From positions 108,654 to 170,653 of the forward strand of contig CAJNDS010002640.1 in NCBI GenBank assembly GCA_905221605.1: 62,000 nt of DNA, written 5' to 3'. Shown here in pieces: positions 24,117-35,484 of the stretch. A program made the translations under genes and the position numbers. The stretch is from Symbiodinium natans. Its lineage: Eukaryota; Sar; Dinophyceae; Suessiales; Symbiodiniaceae. Position 1 is the first letter of the stretch. The number at the start of each line of letters is the position of its first letter. The notes under the pieces are model-generated. The model had not been told where the DNA came from, did no database searches, and was given only the letters and a program-made list of their open reading frames with translations.

Positions 24117-25669
24117 CAGTCCAGAGAGTGTCCCACGACGACACCAAATCAAGCCCCTACATGCTCCAATTGAAAAGCTGGTTAGTTTTTTTCTGCGGCG
24201 TTGTTTCTTATTTTCAACCTAGCGGCCAGTGGCACGGCCGTGCTGCCCCGACCTTAAACATTGGCGGTATTCAAATGGAACCAGGGTAGCGTAAGGTAGG
24301 GCGGTTGCCTATCTTCCCCAAGTGTGGCCTGCATACGCCTGGTTCCTTATGGGCTACCGCTGTTGTTTCCTGTTGGATGCGTGGTGTTTGCTGTTTGCCG
24401 TTATTTGTTGTCTGTTTTCTGTTTGCTGTTTGTTGTTAGCCTTCTTTGTTTGCCCATCTTCCTCTTGCACGCTTGACGGTGCAGGCGTTGATTGCTGGAG
24501 GCTGACCCGAGCATGGAGTTGCCAGAGCATCGTGAAGCATGTGTGAGTCTACCGTGGGTTGCAGCTTCTCAGAGTCGGGCTGAAAGTTCCGACGTGTTGA
24601 ATGGAAGGCGTCATCATCCACAGAATGAACGAAGATCAGGGGTCAGACGATAAGCGTCCGGACCTCAGAAAAACTCTGGGGTGGAACCGCTCCGGCAGAG
24701 TTGCCTGTCAGGTCTGTTCGCCTCCGGCAGAGGGATCTCAGTGCAAGACTCGGACATGTCCGTGTCGCTGAAGGATGGCAGGGTGTCCAAACAAGTCCCG
24801 GGCGATTTCTGCTTGAAATCTTCCTCGCTGCAATGTGGGGCCGGCTGAACCTGGGGGCAAGCATTCTTGAACACGCCAGCAGTGGACAGCTGTGTTAAGT
24901 CTTCTGTCATTCTGAGAAGACCCTGCAGGATGTGCAGGACTTCGACTCGCTGCTCGGACGGGAAGGGACGAAGCAAAAGTGCGGCGCAGCCTAGGCCTAC
25001 AGGTCGAGCGTCAAGCAGTGGGCGGATGATTTTTTTTGCATTAGGGGCAATGATCTTCTTCTGGACATGTCAATCTCAGGGAGTACGGGCCATCGGCTTC
25101 GGGCAATGGCTACCAGCAAACGCCGCCCTACCAACCGAGCTACCACCAGAGCTCCGGCTCGTATTCAGGCGCGGAGTTTTCACATTTGCTGCACATGGGA
25201 AGAAAGGCTCTGCTACAATTTGGCCCTGCAGGTCCATCTTCGCAGCCTGTCTGCACATGTCGTGTAGCCTCGAGGTGTCCTTTGCCAATGCGACATGGAT
25301 ACATATATATATATATACGTACGTTGAGTGCATGTACTCGTATATCCGTTACATAGATACACTTGCCTGTATTTACATTTATACACACATACATACATAC
25401 ATACATACATACATACATACATACATACATACATACATACATACATACATACATACATACATACATACATACACACACACATATATATATATATATATGC
25501 TTATTTATACATGTGTATCTTCTTCATATGTACACACGAACTACATACATTCGCCGAAGCGCCGCCAAGATCTGCGAAGCTTAAGGCTTAAAGTTTTTTT
25601 TGCAGCTCAGGAGCTACCAGCCGCAGAGCAGCTACCAAGGCCGCAGAGGGGGAAGTGAGAATGGCCGCA
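24117..25669 (+). CDS. Protein with Tyr/Gln/Ser-rich (prion-like) C-terminal tail
   Basis: Coding segments: 24117-24182 (VQRVSHDDTKSSPYMLQLKS), 24508-24648 (MELPEHREACVSLPWV, weak), 24666-24848 (GISVQDSDMSVSLKDGRVSK), 24928-24993 (DVQDFDSLLGREGTKQK), about 25081-25170 (YGPSASGNGYQQTPPYQPSY, then HQSSGSYSGAEF) and 25608-25669 (SYQPQSSYQGRRGG, ending in the stop at 25667-25669). The tail alternates Tyr, Gln, Ser, Gly and Pro and ends in an Arg-Arg-Gly-Gly element, as in low-complexity tails of RNA-binding proteins. I see no RRM or other RNA-binding domain in the upstream exons, so the function stays open. The last intron holds a long CATA microsatellite. The start codon is not identified. Confidence 0.55.
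25300..25500 (+). repeat. CATA tetranucleotide repeat flanked by TA repeats
   Basis: TATATATATATA near 25303-25318 and 25482-25497 flanks about 22 ACAT/CATA units at 25385-25476. It lies in the last intron of the Tyr/Gln-rich gene. The Thr/His/Ile and Cys/Met/Tyr repeats read from it are artefacts. Confidence 0.95.
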
Positions 25670-26039
25670 AGGCTCCCTAGGCCAAGTTCTCAAAACATGC
25701 ATACACTGGCAGGCTACAATCCCCAGTGTCTTGGCAGCGCAATGAAACATTTTGCAGGTTTCCTCAGCAGGATGTCACGTGCCAACCGAAAGCCAAGGTC
25801 ATACCAACCAAGATATTAGATATGCATCTTGGCGCGAAGTCATGGGCTGGAGTGGACACAGTTGACATTTTTCAGTGAAGTGGCGAAGCCAGAAGCATCC
25901 AGAGTGGGTAGGTGCCCAGACCTGCAGCCCCTTCTGCACTCTCCTGCTCCTGGATTTACCTGGCACCCGAACCGGCACCCGAACCCTGCTCACATCTGCT
26001 GTGCTCGCCTTGCATTGGCTTCTTGCTCCTTCCTCCGAC

Positions 26040-27140
26040 AGCTATGCTGCGAATATCTGTGAATTCAATTGCGTAAGGTGTGAGGAGTTTGCCCAGGGCG
26101 GACAGGCGTGAGATCACGCTGCTATATGCTCCCCGGTTTGAGCACAGCAGGGTCTGATTCCATCCCAGCCACAGCCAAAGCAGCATAGGTCCCTTCGGCT
26201 GCCCTCCTGGAGTGCCCTTCCACAATCCGCTCATCAGGCTGCAAAGGCTTCATGACTTCGGAGCGCCCGGGGTCTGCCTGAGAGCACCGGCAGCATCATG
26301 CACCATCGTGCTAAGATCGCGCCCCATTTGCTTACACACTAGACCGTCACAGCTTCTCTCCCGCTGTAAGCAAAGTCTCTGCTCATGCAGGGTCTTAGCG
26401 CCAGGCCTGTTATAACCTTTGCTGTAGCAGAAGTTCTTGGGTGGTAACTGCGGTGCACTTGTGCAATCAAGTTGAGCTGTGCTTCATGCTCCGGATGCTT
26501 GCTTGGATTTGAGCGCAGCTGCCGTACCTTTCCGAAGAGCGCAGCGAAAAACACCTTGACTCTTACGTTTGAACATGCTGGAACCCAAACCAAGCAAGTG
26601 ACAGGGCTTCAACTCAATTGCACACACGTTGACCGGAACGGTCTGTTGCAGGGCAAGAAGACACAGGGCCCACTGGGCCCACCCAACAAATGCCTCCTTT
26701 CCGAAAGTCCCCAAAAGGCCGTCTGAGATCAGCTGTGCCCGGCTGTGCCGGGCTGTGCCCTGCCCACCATCGGCTCCACTGGCCTGCTCTAAGAGCATCG
26801 GTTATCGCTTTCTCCCAGCCGGAGGGGCTGCAGCCAATGTACAAATCTGAGCTTGGAGAAAAGGTTTGGAAGTTGGAAGGGCAGCTCTCTGCTTGACCCA
26901 GAAGCACTATGAATCACTTGTCGTTTTTTAGCTCCAGCTGTTTGCAGGCCACAGGTGAGGTCGGTGAGGCATGGACCTCAGGCAGCCCCATCGAAGATCA
27001 GATGCAGTCTTTTGGGCACTCTGAAGAAAGTCCTGCCCCTCCTGCCCCTTCATTACGAATCTCAGCTTGTGATTCTTAGGATTTGGGCATCTCGGATGAC
27101 GACTCGGACGTGGAGGTTCCCGCCATCTTGAAGTATCACT
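26040..27140 (+). CDS. Exon cluster of an unknown, partly Cys-rich protein
   Basis: Segments with protein-like codon use: 26040-26111 (SYAANICEFNCVRCEEFAQG), 26191-26415 (FGCPPGVPFHNPLIRLQRLH), 26472-26690 (SAAKNTLTLTFEHAGTQTKQ), 26819-26896 (PEGLQPMYKSELGEKVWKLE), 26934-27077 (GEVGEAWTSGSPIEDQMQSF) and 27080-27140 (DLGISDDDSDVEVPAILKYH, after an AG acceptor). The Gly-Cys-Pro-Pro-Gly stretch with nearby Cys suggests an extracellular module, but I recognise no family. It may continue into the next cluster. No start or stop can be assigned reliably. Confidence 0.4.
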
Positions 27141-27290
27141 GTAGACGCTTGCGTGCGCCGCCAGGATGTGCAGTCGGGGCATAAGTTTCTGTGCGTTTCT
27201 CTGTGGGGGTGGGGGGGCTCCCCATGTGTCTTCAGTATCGCAGGGGGTTCCCAGCAGTGCGGATGGTTGGCAAACATCCCAGAGAGGTTT

Positions 27291-27340
27291 GGGTGGGGTT
27301 GCAGGAGGGGGTGTCGGGTGGGGTTGCAGGGGGGGGTGTC
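27291..27340 (+). repeat. 25-bp t G-rich tandem repeat, two copies
   Basis: Two 25-base units beginning GGGTGGGGTTGCAGG and ending GGTGTC lie in tandem within a G-rich stretch (27200-27350), probably an intron. Each copy supplies a GCAG acceptor-like site. Confidence 0.9.
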
Positions 27341-27407
27341 GGGTTCTAAAGGGCTCGAGAACGGAGGAAGGAGGGAAAGAGACCAGATCAGGGTCTGCTT
27401 GTTCCAG

Positions 27408-28504
27408 ACGTCTGTCGGCCGGAGGCCAAGGGCGAATTATGGTACTGCGCCTGCCTGCGCATCCGGCTTGGCATGAGGTGCTGACCACGAGAGCAAGCTC
27501 GAAAGCGGCAGTCAAGGCTCGGCGGCAAGATGCCAGGACGGTCCAGATGCCCAAAATGTCTCAATGTTGCCAAATTCGTTTACGTTGGTCATGTCTCGGG
27601 ACAGCGGTTGGGACGTCTTCTAGCATCTTCGAGCCTTGAGATCGCTGCGATGGAGCTCGAGCTTGTTGGTGTGAGGGCCCATGTAGGGTGGCCCCGTGCA
27701 CAGGCTACGCATGGGCTTCGCATGTGCTCCGCATGGCTAGGATTTTTACGTGATCCACGCCAGGCGAGCCGGGACAATGTGCCAATGCGCCACGGGAAGG
27801 ATTGCCTGCTTTCACTGCTTTCACATCACCCTTTCTTGGCTCCCAGCCGCTAAGTGGAAGCCTGAGGATGCTGGAGCTGATGCTCGTGAGCACGTGGGCA
27901 GGTGAGAAATTGGGTTGCAGACCATGACACTTCTGCGTGAGTTGCCCTATATTGCAAGAAGTGATGCCCACTCGCCGGAGTTACTCTGGCATGAAGTTGC
28001 AGAATGCGGCCTGCTGCAGCACAGATTGCCTTCTTGTGCCCTGTTGAGCCCGTCGAGGCAGCCATCCGTGCTGCAAAGAAGCCCCGCAAGTCTCTTCAGT
28101 TCGTGTCTTACCGTGCTCAGCGGTGTGTTTGCTGTCAAAGCGGAGTTTCGGTGCGTACCTGTAGTAAGGCTTCAACAGGCATGCTGGGTCAACGACCAGG
28201 GAGTGTGCACTAGCTTCCGCACTGTTTTCGGAACTTGTGTGACTTCATTTATGTGGGCTTCATTGCTCTCCGCTTGGATGATGCAGGTTTGCCTTACCAG
28301 CCTTACCATTCGCGAATGCAGAGGGTTTGGCTCTCCAATTGGTCAAAGCGACAGAAAGCTAGAGGACAGGAGAGAGCACAGTTGCTGCAGTGTGCCCCAG
28401 CTCCGCCAGGAGCCACACACACAGATTTGACTTTGGTCCCAAACTGTAAGACTTTCAAATCCAATGCGAGATCAAGCTTGGAAAAGCCATTTCATTTGGC
28501 ATAA
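27408..28504 (+). CDS. Exon cluster of an unknown protein, ending at 28504
   Basis: Segments: 27408-27482 (RPEAKGELWYCACLRIRLGM), 27535-27725 (SRCPKCLNVAKFVYVGHVSG, with one CxxC), 27847-27902 (AKWKPEDAGADAREHVG, then a GTGAG donor), 28007-28118 (AAAQIAFLCPVEPVEAAIRA, then KKPRKSLQFVSYRAQ) and 28235-28504 (CDFIYVGFIALRLDDAG, through YHSRMQRVWLSNW to a stop). The third and fourth segments read as well-formed helical protein. No domain is recognised, and the segments could belong to the same gene as the preceding cluster. Confidence 0.45.
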
Positions 28505-28508
28505 ATGC

Positions 28509-28535
28509 TTTTCGGCTGGCTGGCTGGCTGGCTAA
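28509..28535 (+). repeat. GGCT tetranucleotide microsatellite
   Basis: About six CTGG/GGCT units directly after the stop at 28504. Confidence 0.85.
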
Positions 28536-28817
28536 GATTGCTGATCTAGATTCGAGCTTATCCTAAGAACATTGTCATAGTGAGTACAAGCACGTTCCAA
28601 ACCGATGCATACCTGCACAAGCAGACACCCAGTTCTCACAAGTAAAACGCGGCAACACAACATCAAAGAAGCCAGTAGAACTTAGCACGGCTCATCAGCC
28701 AAGATTTGTAGAGCGGTGTAAAGGTGGTTGATGTACCAACTTCTTATGTACAAGCTGGTGCAACTGATTTCTTTGGAGGTGTAGGAGTTGAGAAAAGCAG
28801 TTTAGCCTGCCACTTCG

Positions 28818-29176
28818 GCTTGGCGTGGTGAGGCCCGGTGCCCATGCGGAGGCCAGCAGAGGAGGTGCGCCTCTCGTGGGTCGTTCACCGTTTGCTTCCG
28901 CTGCCGTCTTCTTCAGTGTGCTAGTACGGAGAGATGAAATAGAAGGCCCTGATGCTCGCATGCAGACTTGCCTTAACATGCCTTGGTCTATAGCCCTGGT
29001 TCTCCACGTGCCGGTTTCGTGTGCTTTGTGTGGCTGTGTCCTTTGGACGTGTCCCAGGCAGCGGGCAAGCTGTTGTCCCCACCGTCCTCAAGGCACCAGT
29101 CGGGATCAGACGATGCTAGACAGGATGGCAGGGGTGTTACAGGGCGTCAGCAAGGCAAAGTGTAAGAGTTCTGAAA
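28818..29176 (+). CDS. Weak exon candidates, unknown
   Basis: The frame at 28828-28975 (VRPGAHAEASRGGAPLVGRS, then RRDEIEGPDARMQ) and one near 29035-29160 (SSRHQSGSDDARQDG) look protein-like. They could be early exons of the gene that ends at 31322. A short phrase, CCCATGCGGAGGCCAGCAGA at 28840 and a near-copy at 29677, occurs twice and may be a repeat, not a coding motif. The stretch before it, 28540-28810, shows nothing I can support. Confidence 0.25.
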
Positions 29177-29229
29177 GCTAGGCTGTGTGCTCCAGCGGAA
29201 TAACCACTCTCTTGAAAGCTCATCTTCGC

Positions 29230-29405
29230 CCCTGTCGCTGCGGCGGCTGCTGCGGCAGCTGCTGCGGCGGCGGCTGCTGCGGCGGCTGCTGCTGCGGTGG
29301 CTGCTGCGGCGGCTGCTGCGGCGGCTGCTGTCTGCGTCTGCGCCTGCGTCTGCTCCTGCGTCTGCGCCTGCGTCTGCGCCTGCGTCTGCGCCTGCGTCTG
29401 CGTCC
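29230..29405 (+). repeat. CGGCTGCTG and TGCGCCTGCGTC tandem repeats
   Basis: A GCGGCTGCT nonamer-like repeat (29230-29335) passes into a 12-bp TGCGCCTGCGTC repeat (29335-29405). The poly-Ala, poly-Arg, poly-Cys and Leu/Arg frames on both strands are low-complexity artefacts. Confidence 0.9.
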
Positions 29406-29774
29406 GTCTCGGCTTTCTGGTGTATGTCCGATACAAGTAACTGAAGAAGTGGTGACCAAAGAGAGTAGGCAGGACTCCGCAAGGTTTATGCCACTCAAGA
29501 CAAGTGCTCAGACATGGCAGAAGCATCCTGGAGATTGAGGTCAGCGGCATCCTTGACAGCCAATCGGTCGCGCCTCTTCTTTAGCTGGCATTCTCAGATC
29601 AGCGGCCGACACCTGCCTTCAACCAAAGTCTGACCCTAGTCGCTCTTTATGGATGCTTGTACGTTGAGGTCCTGCGCCCATGCGAAGACCGGCAGAAGCA
29701 GCGGCGCAGGACGGGTTCCGGATGTAGCTTCAGAAGGAAGCCAAGGGCTCTTGTGGTGACATGTCTTTCAGCAA

Positions 29775-31322
29775 TCGGCACAGCATTCGCATGGGATGGC
29801 ATTGAGGAGCCCTCAGCCACTCCTCCGAGGTGAGCTCAAAAGCTGTTAGGTTCTGTTTCATTCTGTTCATCCATTTGCCATCCACACAGAGGTCAGTCTC
29901 AACTCGCCCTCGCTTGTTCTTCAGTTCGCGCCCTGTGCGTTTTTTAAGAGTTGGAGTTTCGGTCTGCAAAACGTCTTCGGAGCGATTTCCTGCGTATAGT
30001 ATTAGGTGGATTAAGATCTTTGTGCTATTGGGTTCCTGGGACTCAGAAAGTTAGTATAAGTTAGTTCTCACAGCGTGCCACAAAGGTTTCGATCTGTTCA
30101 AGGGCACAAAGCCTACAACAGCCCAACAGTCGAAAGCCTAACCCGCGCACATCCTCGCTGCCATTTCGCGAAACTGCAGCTGTCGCCTAGGTCCGGTGCC
30201 AATGTGCCGAGTGCGCAAGGAGCATGGCGAGGCCCGCGGCGCCGAAGTGCCAGATACACCTGAAGGGCTGTCGAGGTTCAGGGTTCCAGGGCCCCAAGCT
30301 CCAAACCCATCGGATTGCGCTGCACTCAGGAGTCGTCGATTTCTGAGCTTTGCTCCCCTGGCACGGCAAGGCAGGAACTGTATGAATGATATATGGAAAA
30401 CGCCAATCGACAAACCGACATATGCCGCATATACATACAAATCGAGTATCTTTCGTCAGTACACACAAGTATATAGTGCACATACATATACAAAAACTTG
30501 AAGCCTCGTTGCTGAGATCATCTGACACCATCTGAGATCTGAAAGCTACAAAACGCTTCAGTGGAAAGAGGAGTTCGGCGTCGCCGCCCTCGCAGATCCC
30601 CAGTCCACCCACTCAGCGGTGTCTTCAAGCTATCCAAATCGCTTCATACTGGTCTTTCCCACAGCGGAGGAAAGCTTCGAGAGATTGCAAGACTCAGGTC
30701 CAGGAGCACAGGTGGAACATTCTGAGGCCGAGGCCTCCTAAGCTATTCTCCACATGTGCAGCACATGCGTAGCACAAGCTGAGCGCAAGCTTCTAACATG
30801 CATTGCACAGGGGGTCGAGGTGCCGGAGCTTGGTGAGGAGGCAACAATGCCGCAACCTTACATTCGAGCTTGAGTCGACAGTGAGGGGAATGCATCGAGC
30901 TGGTAAGGTTGGCGGAGCTTTCGAAGATCTCCTTTGAAAGCATCTCGAGTCACTTGGCGGTCTGAAGTCTGAAGCTTCTGCTCGGTTTGGGGACATGCTT
31001 AAAGAGGTGGCCTTGCCTTGTGCCAGCACTGTGCAGGTCAGCGTGGCCAGCTGTGCCCCGAAAACCGGACTAGGCCGAGCCTGGGCTTTCTGGTGACCGA
31101 TGTCCACGCCCATCAGCACCAGTGGTTCCTTTCCGACAGACTCCGCCTCCGGCGGAAGCCATCTTCAAGGCCTCTGGAGCAGGAGGCAAAGAGCTCTTGC
31201 CGCCTGTGGGTTTTAATCAGTCTGGTTTGTGGGATGCATGGCTTCCGACGCATGATGGTGTCCTCATGAGACGCTTTGTCTCGGCATGGACCAAGACTGG
31301 AGGCACCCAAGCCACTGCATAA
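29775..31322 (+). CDS. Multi-exon unknown protein with clear C-terminal exon
   Basis: Segments: 29775-29830 (IGTAFAWDGIEEPSATPP, then a GTGAGC donor), 29924-29993 (FAPCAFFKSWSFGLQNVFGA), 30085-30140 (FDLFKGTKPTTAQQSK), 30556-30741 (WKEEFGVAALADPQSTHSAV, then PNRFILVFPTAEESFERLQD), 30811-30869 (VEVPELGEEATMPQPYIR), 30911-30965 (LAELSKISFESISSHLAV), 30993-31036 (MLKEVALPCASTVQ) and 31138-31322 (PPPAEAIFKASGAGGKELLP, then FNQSGLWDAWLPTHDGVLMR, ending GTQATA and a stop). AG acceptors precede most of them. I recognise no domain; Trp/Phe-rich elements with acidic helices suggest a soluble protein. The start is unknown. Confidence 0.55.
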
Positions 31323-31705
31323 GAGCACCTTCACCTTTGCCAAGGCGGCCAGTGGGGGTTTTGATCTTCGCGATTTTTAACTCCCAGGTTCATATCCCAG
31401 GTTCTAAAAACTTGCACCTTGCGCATCCTTGCACCATCGGGCAGTGCATCTCAGAGGGCCGTTTAGGGCTTCAGGGGCAGAACATGGAGTCGAAGGCTTA
31501 CCGACGAAGCATCCTGAGGTATAGCAGCGTACGCACACGGAGCAGTGGTGGTAGCAAGGGTTATCTTTCGCTGGGGCACGGCGTCTCAGACACATCACAC
31601 CAGCGATGCTCTCATTGGCCAAAGGCGGTTGCAGAAAAGATGACCCGAAAGTCGTCCGGAACGATGCAGGCATGAACTGGGCAGAGCGCATCTTCATGAG
31701 ATTTC

Positions 31706-33786
31706 ATGTGCAGCTACATGGCCCATTCTGCTTTGAGCTGTGCACCTACGATGCAGGGACTACGGAAGCGTCGGAAAGTAGAGCGAACAGTCCAGGCTAC
31801 GCTTTGGCTTTTTCGTACATGTGCAGGGCGCATTTCGTCCCAGATGTCCTGCAAGGATGACGCAGCTCCACGCCAGCAAGTTCAGGAGCCTACCGAGTCG
31901 CACAGTGAAGCGTCGAAGTCTTTGTGTCCAACAGTCAGCAGTCCCGTACTGCAAATGCAGGGCACCGCCACCTCAGATCGTGGCCTGCCGGACCGGCCGA
32001 TGCGCCTCATACTTGCCGGCGAGGATGCAGCCGGCAAGAAGCCTCCAAGGGAGCCTTCCGCACCCCTGGGGCACCTCGACTGTGAGTGGGCTGACGGAGC
32101 CCTGAAAGGAAGCACACCCTTCAATGCTAGTTTGAGCCGAGGATTTCATCGGGACCTGATGCTTCGGCCTCTACCAAAGACCCAAAGGCACTTCACATCT
32201 GCCTGATAGTCTGATGTCACTCGCTGCTGAGCAGAGTCGTTCGGCAGCCTTGCAATTCAACAGCAGGATTGTTTTGCTCATCTAGGAATGCGAGAAGAAA
32301 TCCACGCAGATACGGTCAGTCGGCATCGCAAATTGTCATGCTCGTTGCTGAGAAGGCAGACCCCAAGAAAGCCGGGCCCGCAGGTGGGACTCTGGACTGA
32401 CAGCTGTAATTTTCTCGATGGAGGCAGGTTTGCCGCACGTTGTCAGGCTTGGAAAGCGACGACGAAGTTCTTTTGAGCACGCTTGTCGACCCGGAAGACG
32501 CTCCTGTGTCGCAGTTGCTGGGGTGCCTTGTTTGCACCTTTGGAAAGTAGGAGTGCCTGCAGGTTGGACATCGACTAGCGGATTTTGCTAGCCGCTACTA
32601 GCCTAGCCGCGAGTGCGTCGTAGGCAGCCCGCCTGCGCTTCCCACAGAAGTTCGATGAGTTGGTCAGGGCCACGGATGCCTCAAGCAGCAGTCAGACAAT
32701 GTTCGACGGTTTGCTTGTATGTTTGTGTGTTGATGTGTGCTGCCTGACCGATTTCTTCGGCCATGACTCCCTTACTGTGCAAAGTGCAAGCCTGCTACGA
32801 GATCTCGGATAGGCAGCTGAGTTTCCAACCATTGCAGCGGCTTCAGGTCCCTTCTGACGCAGCCCTTGGACAGTGCCGAGTTTCCAATTCGGGTGTACAC
32901 TGCCGGGGAGGACTCCTTGGGTCATCAGAAAGCTTATGTGGTAGCTACAATAGAAACAAGAACCTTTGATTGCTTAAAGTCGAATTACCGAAACTTCACA
33001 AGTCGTGGATCTGGCACAGGAGGATGCCGAGGACTCCGACGACCCGTGGTCGTCCTGCTCCGAGCCCGTGGCCAAGCTCGCCATTAGCCGCCAACATGCA
33101 AGGGTTGGGCTCACTGTGTAGGCAGTTTCATGCACAAAGTTGGCCTTCAATTCTGAGCAGGGTTGTTCAAAATCAGGATCCCTTATTTGTGTCAGAGCCC
33201 CTAGGCACTACAGGACGGATGCCCCCAAAAGTGCTGCAAACATCAGGCCCGAAGATGGCGATCTCATCGGTGGCCCAGAGGTCGGCTTCCGTTAAAACTC
33301 CTCAGAGCCTGCCACGGCCTGGAAGATGCAACCCTGCCAAAAGTGTAGGAGTGAAGGAACGCGTGCGATCTTCTGCACTGCACTAAGCGCGACTGGTCAA
33401 CAGAAGGGAGAAGCGTTTGCGGGAGGCCGGCACGACGGAGCTGGTCTGGTGCCGATCCTCCTTTTGCCAGTCTGCTGCCTGGTGCTTCCCCACCAAGATG
33501 GGCCAAAAATGTTCGCAGCTGGTTTGATGGCTAAGGCTCCTAACCAGGATCTGATTCGGCACGACCCGAATTCGCTTTCCCACAGCTCATCGTTGACACC
33601 CGAATGAAAGGGCCTGCCTCCCATCTGGTGAGCATTCCGCTGTTTGGATTGCCAGCACGCGATGGTTGTGGCGAGCGCCCAATATTCATTGAAGTGCAAC
33701 CCTCCGAATGGAAAGGGTTGACCTCCCGAATGCAGAAATGGCAAGCTTCGGATGCGCTCCGTGCAACGTTGCAAAAGCATGCCTGA
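31706..33786 (+). CDS. Multi-exon acidic/Ser-rich unknown protein
   Basis: Segments: 31706-32206 (long frame; KDDAAPRQQVQEPTESHSEA, RLILAGEDAAGKKPPREPSA, NASLSRGFHRDLML), 32428-32550 (LSGLESDDEVLLSTLVDPED), 32648-32719 (KFDELVRATDASSSSQTMFD), 32850-32945 (LDSAEFPIRVYTAGEDSLGH), 33006-33110 (AQEDAEDSDDPWSSCSEPVA, then AISRQHARV) and 33586-33786 (LIVDTRMKGPASHLVSIPLF, then FIEVQPSEWKGLTSRMQKWQ, stop). The ISRQHARV phrase resembles the conserved Ser-x-x-His turn of FHA domains, but the surrounding strands are not convincing. The frame at 33121-33386 is also open but of uncertain use. The stop at 32206 may end a separate gene. Confidence 0.5.
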
Positions 33787-33789
33787 AAC

Positions 33790-34395
33790 ATTAAGTCGTA
33801 TTTTCATGTGTCGATAGGCAGATCTAGACTGTGAACGAAGCGCGCTTCTTGATATGTGCACAAGCAGCATTCCAGCCTGATCAGCCAACCAGCTGAAAGG
33901 CATTGTTCAGAAAATTTTGAAGGTATGAGTTCGACTTGCTTTTGCAAGGCATGCTACTTGAGCAGTGATGTAGCCTGTTCAAGCATGTTGATCAATCTGT
34001 GCACAGCTGGGGGTGCAAAGCTCGAAGGACACCCAAAAACCCACAATGGGACCTGAATGTTTGCTTGGTCTGATGGTTTCTTGTTTTTAATATGTACTTG
34101 AGTCAACCATGGGTGTAGAGAGTTTTGCGGTGCCTCTACTCAGGGGTGGAGTGGGCAAGCAGCGCTTGTGGCTGTGAAAACAAGGGACGTGCGCCACTTT
34201 ACATGTCCTGAGCCGCTTGGGTGGGCGCACGCGAGCGCACGCACACTCTGGAGGGACGGGCCCATTGCCGAACCGCCTTAACGCCTCAAGCCTGGATCGC
34301 ACCCCCTTGAAGCCTTCTGCTTAAGTATAGTCTACCTATAGTACGACGTAGTTATACGTACTACTATGTAGTATATGACAAAAGCCATTGGCCAG
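33790..34395 (+). other. Stretch without supported gene; AT-rich palindromic segment
   Basis: Nothing protein-like is convincing. At 34325-34380 an AT-rich cluster contains TACTACTATGTAGTA, a perfect stem with a three-base loop, plus ACGTAGTTATACGT. It could form a cruciform or hairpin. Confidence 0.4.
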
Positions 34396-34412
34396 TGGCA
34401 AACCGGAAATAT

Positions 34413-35279
34413 CATGATGAGTGGACACCCCGGCGATCGGATGGACGAAGATCCCGAAGATCCCATTGCCGGTGTCGAGACATTCGCGACACAGGAGCAG
34501 TCCAGCAAGGTGCCGTTGGGACTGGTTTCGAGTCAGTGAAGGGCATGCGGGCCATGTTGCGCTTCTGGAAGCCCTGCAATCGTGCGCAGACTTTTGATTC
34601 TGAGCGGTGGAGCCATAGGATGCCATGGGTCCGATAGCACATGTCTGCATTCGCAAGTCAGCCCCACTCTCACAACAGGTGCTACACACCCGGCGATCGG
34701 GCTCCTTTCCGCCAGCATGGCTCCTGGGGAACTTTCGGGACCCGGCATGCCTTGAATTTTGTTCATGGTTTTTTCGCATCCGTTTGCACGGCTTCTGTCA
34801 AGCTCTGCCATGCTTTCTTGCTGATGGTGGTCCCTTGTGATGACGGCGAGGACCCGGCGGGAGAGAGAACGAGCAGAAGTGTAGGTTGGGGGCAAAGCAG
34901 CCGCAGTCTGGTTGTGCTTTTGCCTGCAACCTGTGTCCATGATTTCGTGGAGCTTCGTAGCTGGTCAAGGTGCGAAAGCAAGCGATAAATCCGATGGTGC
35001 CATCTGGCAGAGATGGAAATCCAAGATGCGAATGAGTGCAGAGGCCCGACGGTCCGACAGTCCAGTTATGTCCAGTCCCAGTCCGCCTCAGGTCTTGTCC
35101 TGCAGTCCACCTTTGCAAACTCTTCGGGGAAACTCCGTGTGCAATCCGAGGCATTGGACGGCCTTGACAAACGTCCAGATGTCAGCTCGGACTCTGTGCG
35201 GAGCCAATCCTCCGACAGGCTGGGCGGGCTTCATCTCCGAGCACATGTGGTCGTGGATATGCCGTTTGAAAGTTTTTGA
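34413..35279 (+). CDS. Exon cluster, candidate N-terminus of the downstream ABCG gene
   Basis: Segments: 34397-34541 (MMSGHPGDRMDEDPEDPIAG, then VETFATQEQSSKVPLGL; ATG codons at 34410 and 34413), 34678-34790 (CYTPGDRAPFRQHGSWGTFG, less sure) and 35011-35279 (EIQDANECRGPTVRQSSYVQ, a Ser-rich stretch, ending VVDMPFESF and a stop). ABCG proteins often have a low-complexity cytosolic N-terminus before the nucleotide-binding domain, and the next supported exon, at 35485, is the start of that domain. The in-frame stop at 35279 means an upstream donor would be needed if it belongs to ABCG; otherwise it is a separate small gene. Confidence 0.4.
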
Positions 35280-35484
35280 GCTCAGGGATAGGCTGTACAA
35301 CTGTGCCCGGCACCCCTGACAGGGTGAACGAAGTAGCATCCGTGTTACAGTGCATTGCGACTGGCCCCAAGCCCTGGAGCAGGGATCAATTTCTTGCTAA
35401 GCCCGTGAGAGTGCATCTATACTGTATCTGAGTGCACCCCAAAGGCTGCTAATCCGGGTGCGATCCAGCGTGGACCTTTCTCAG

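Noticed and set aside
29230-29405. Coding poly-Ala or Leu/Arg repeat protein
   Set aside because: The composition follows from the GCTGCGG and TGCGCC repeats in all frames; no acceptor-bounded exon includes it.
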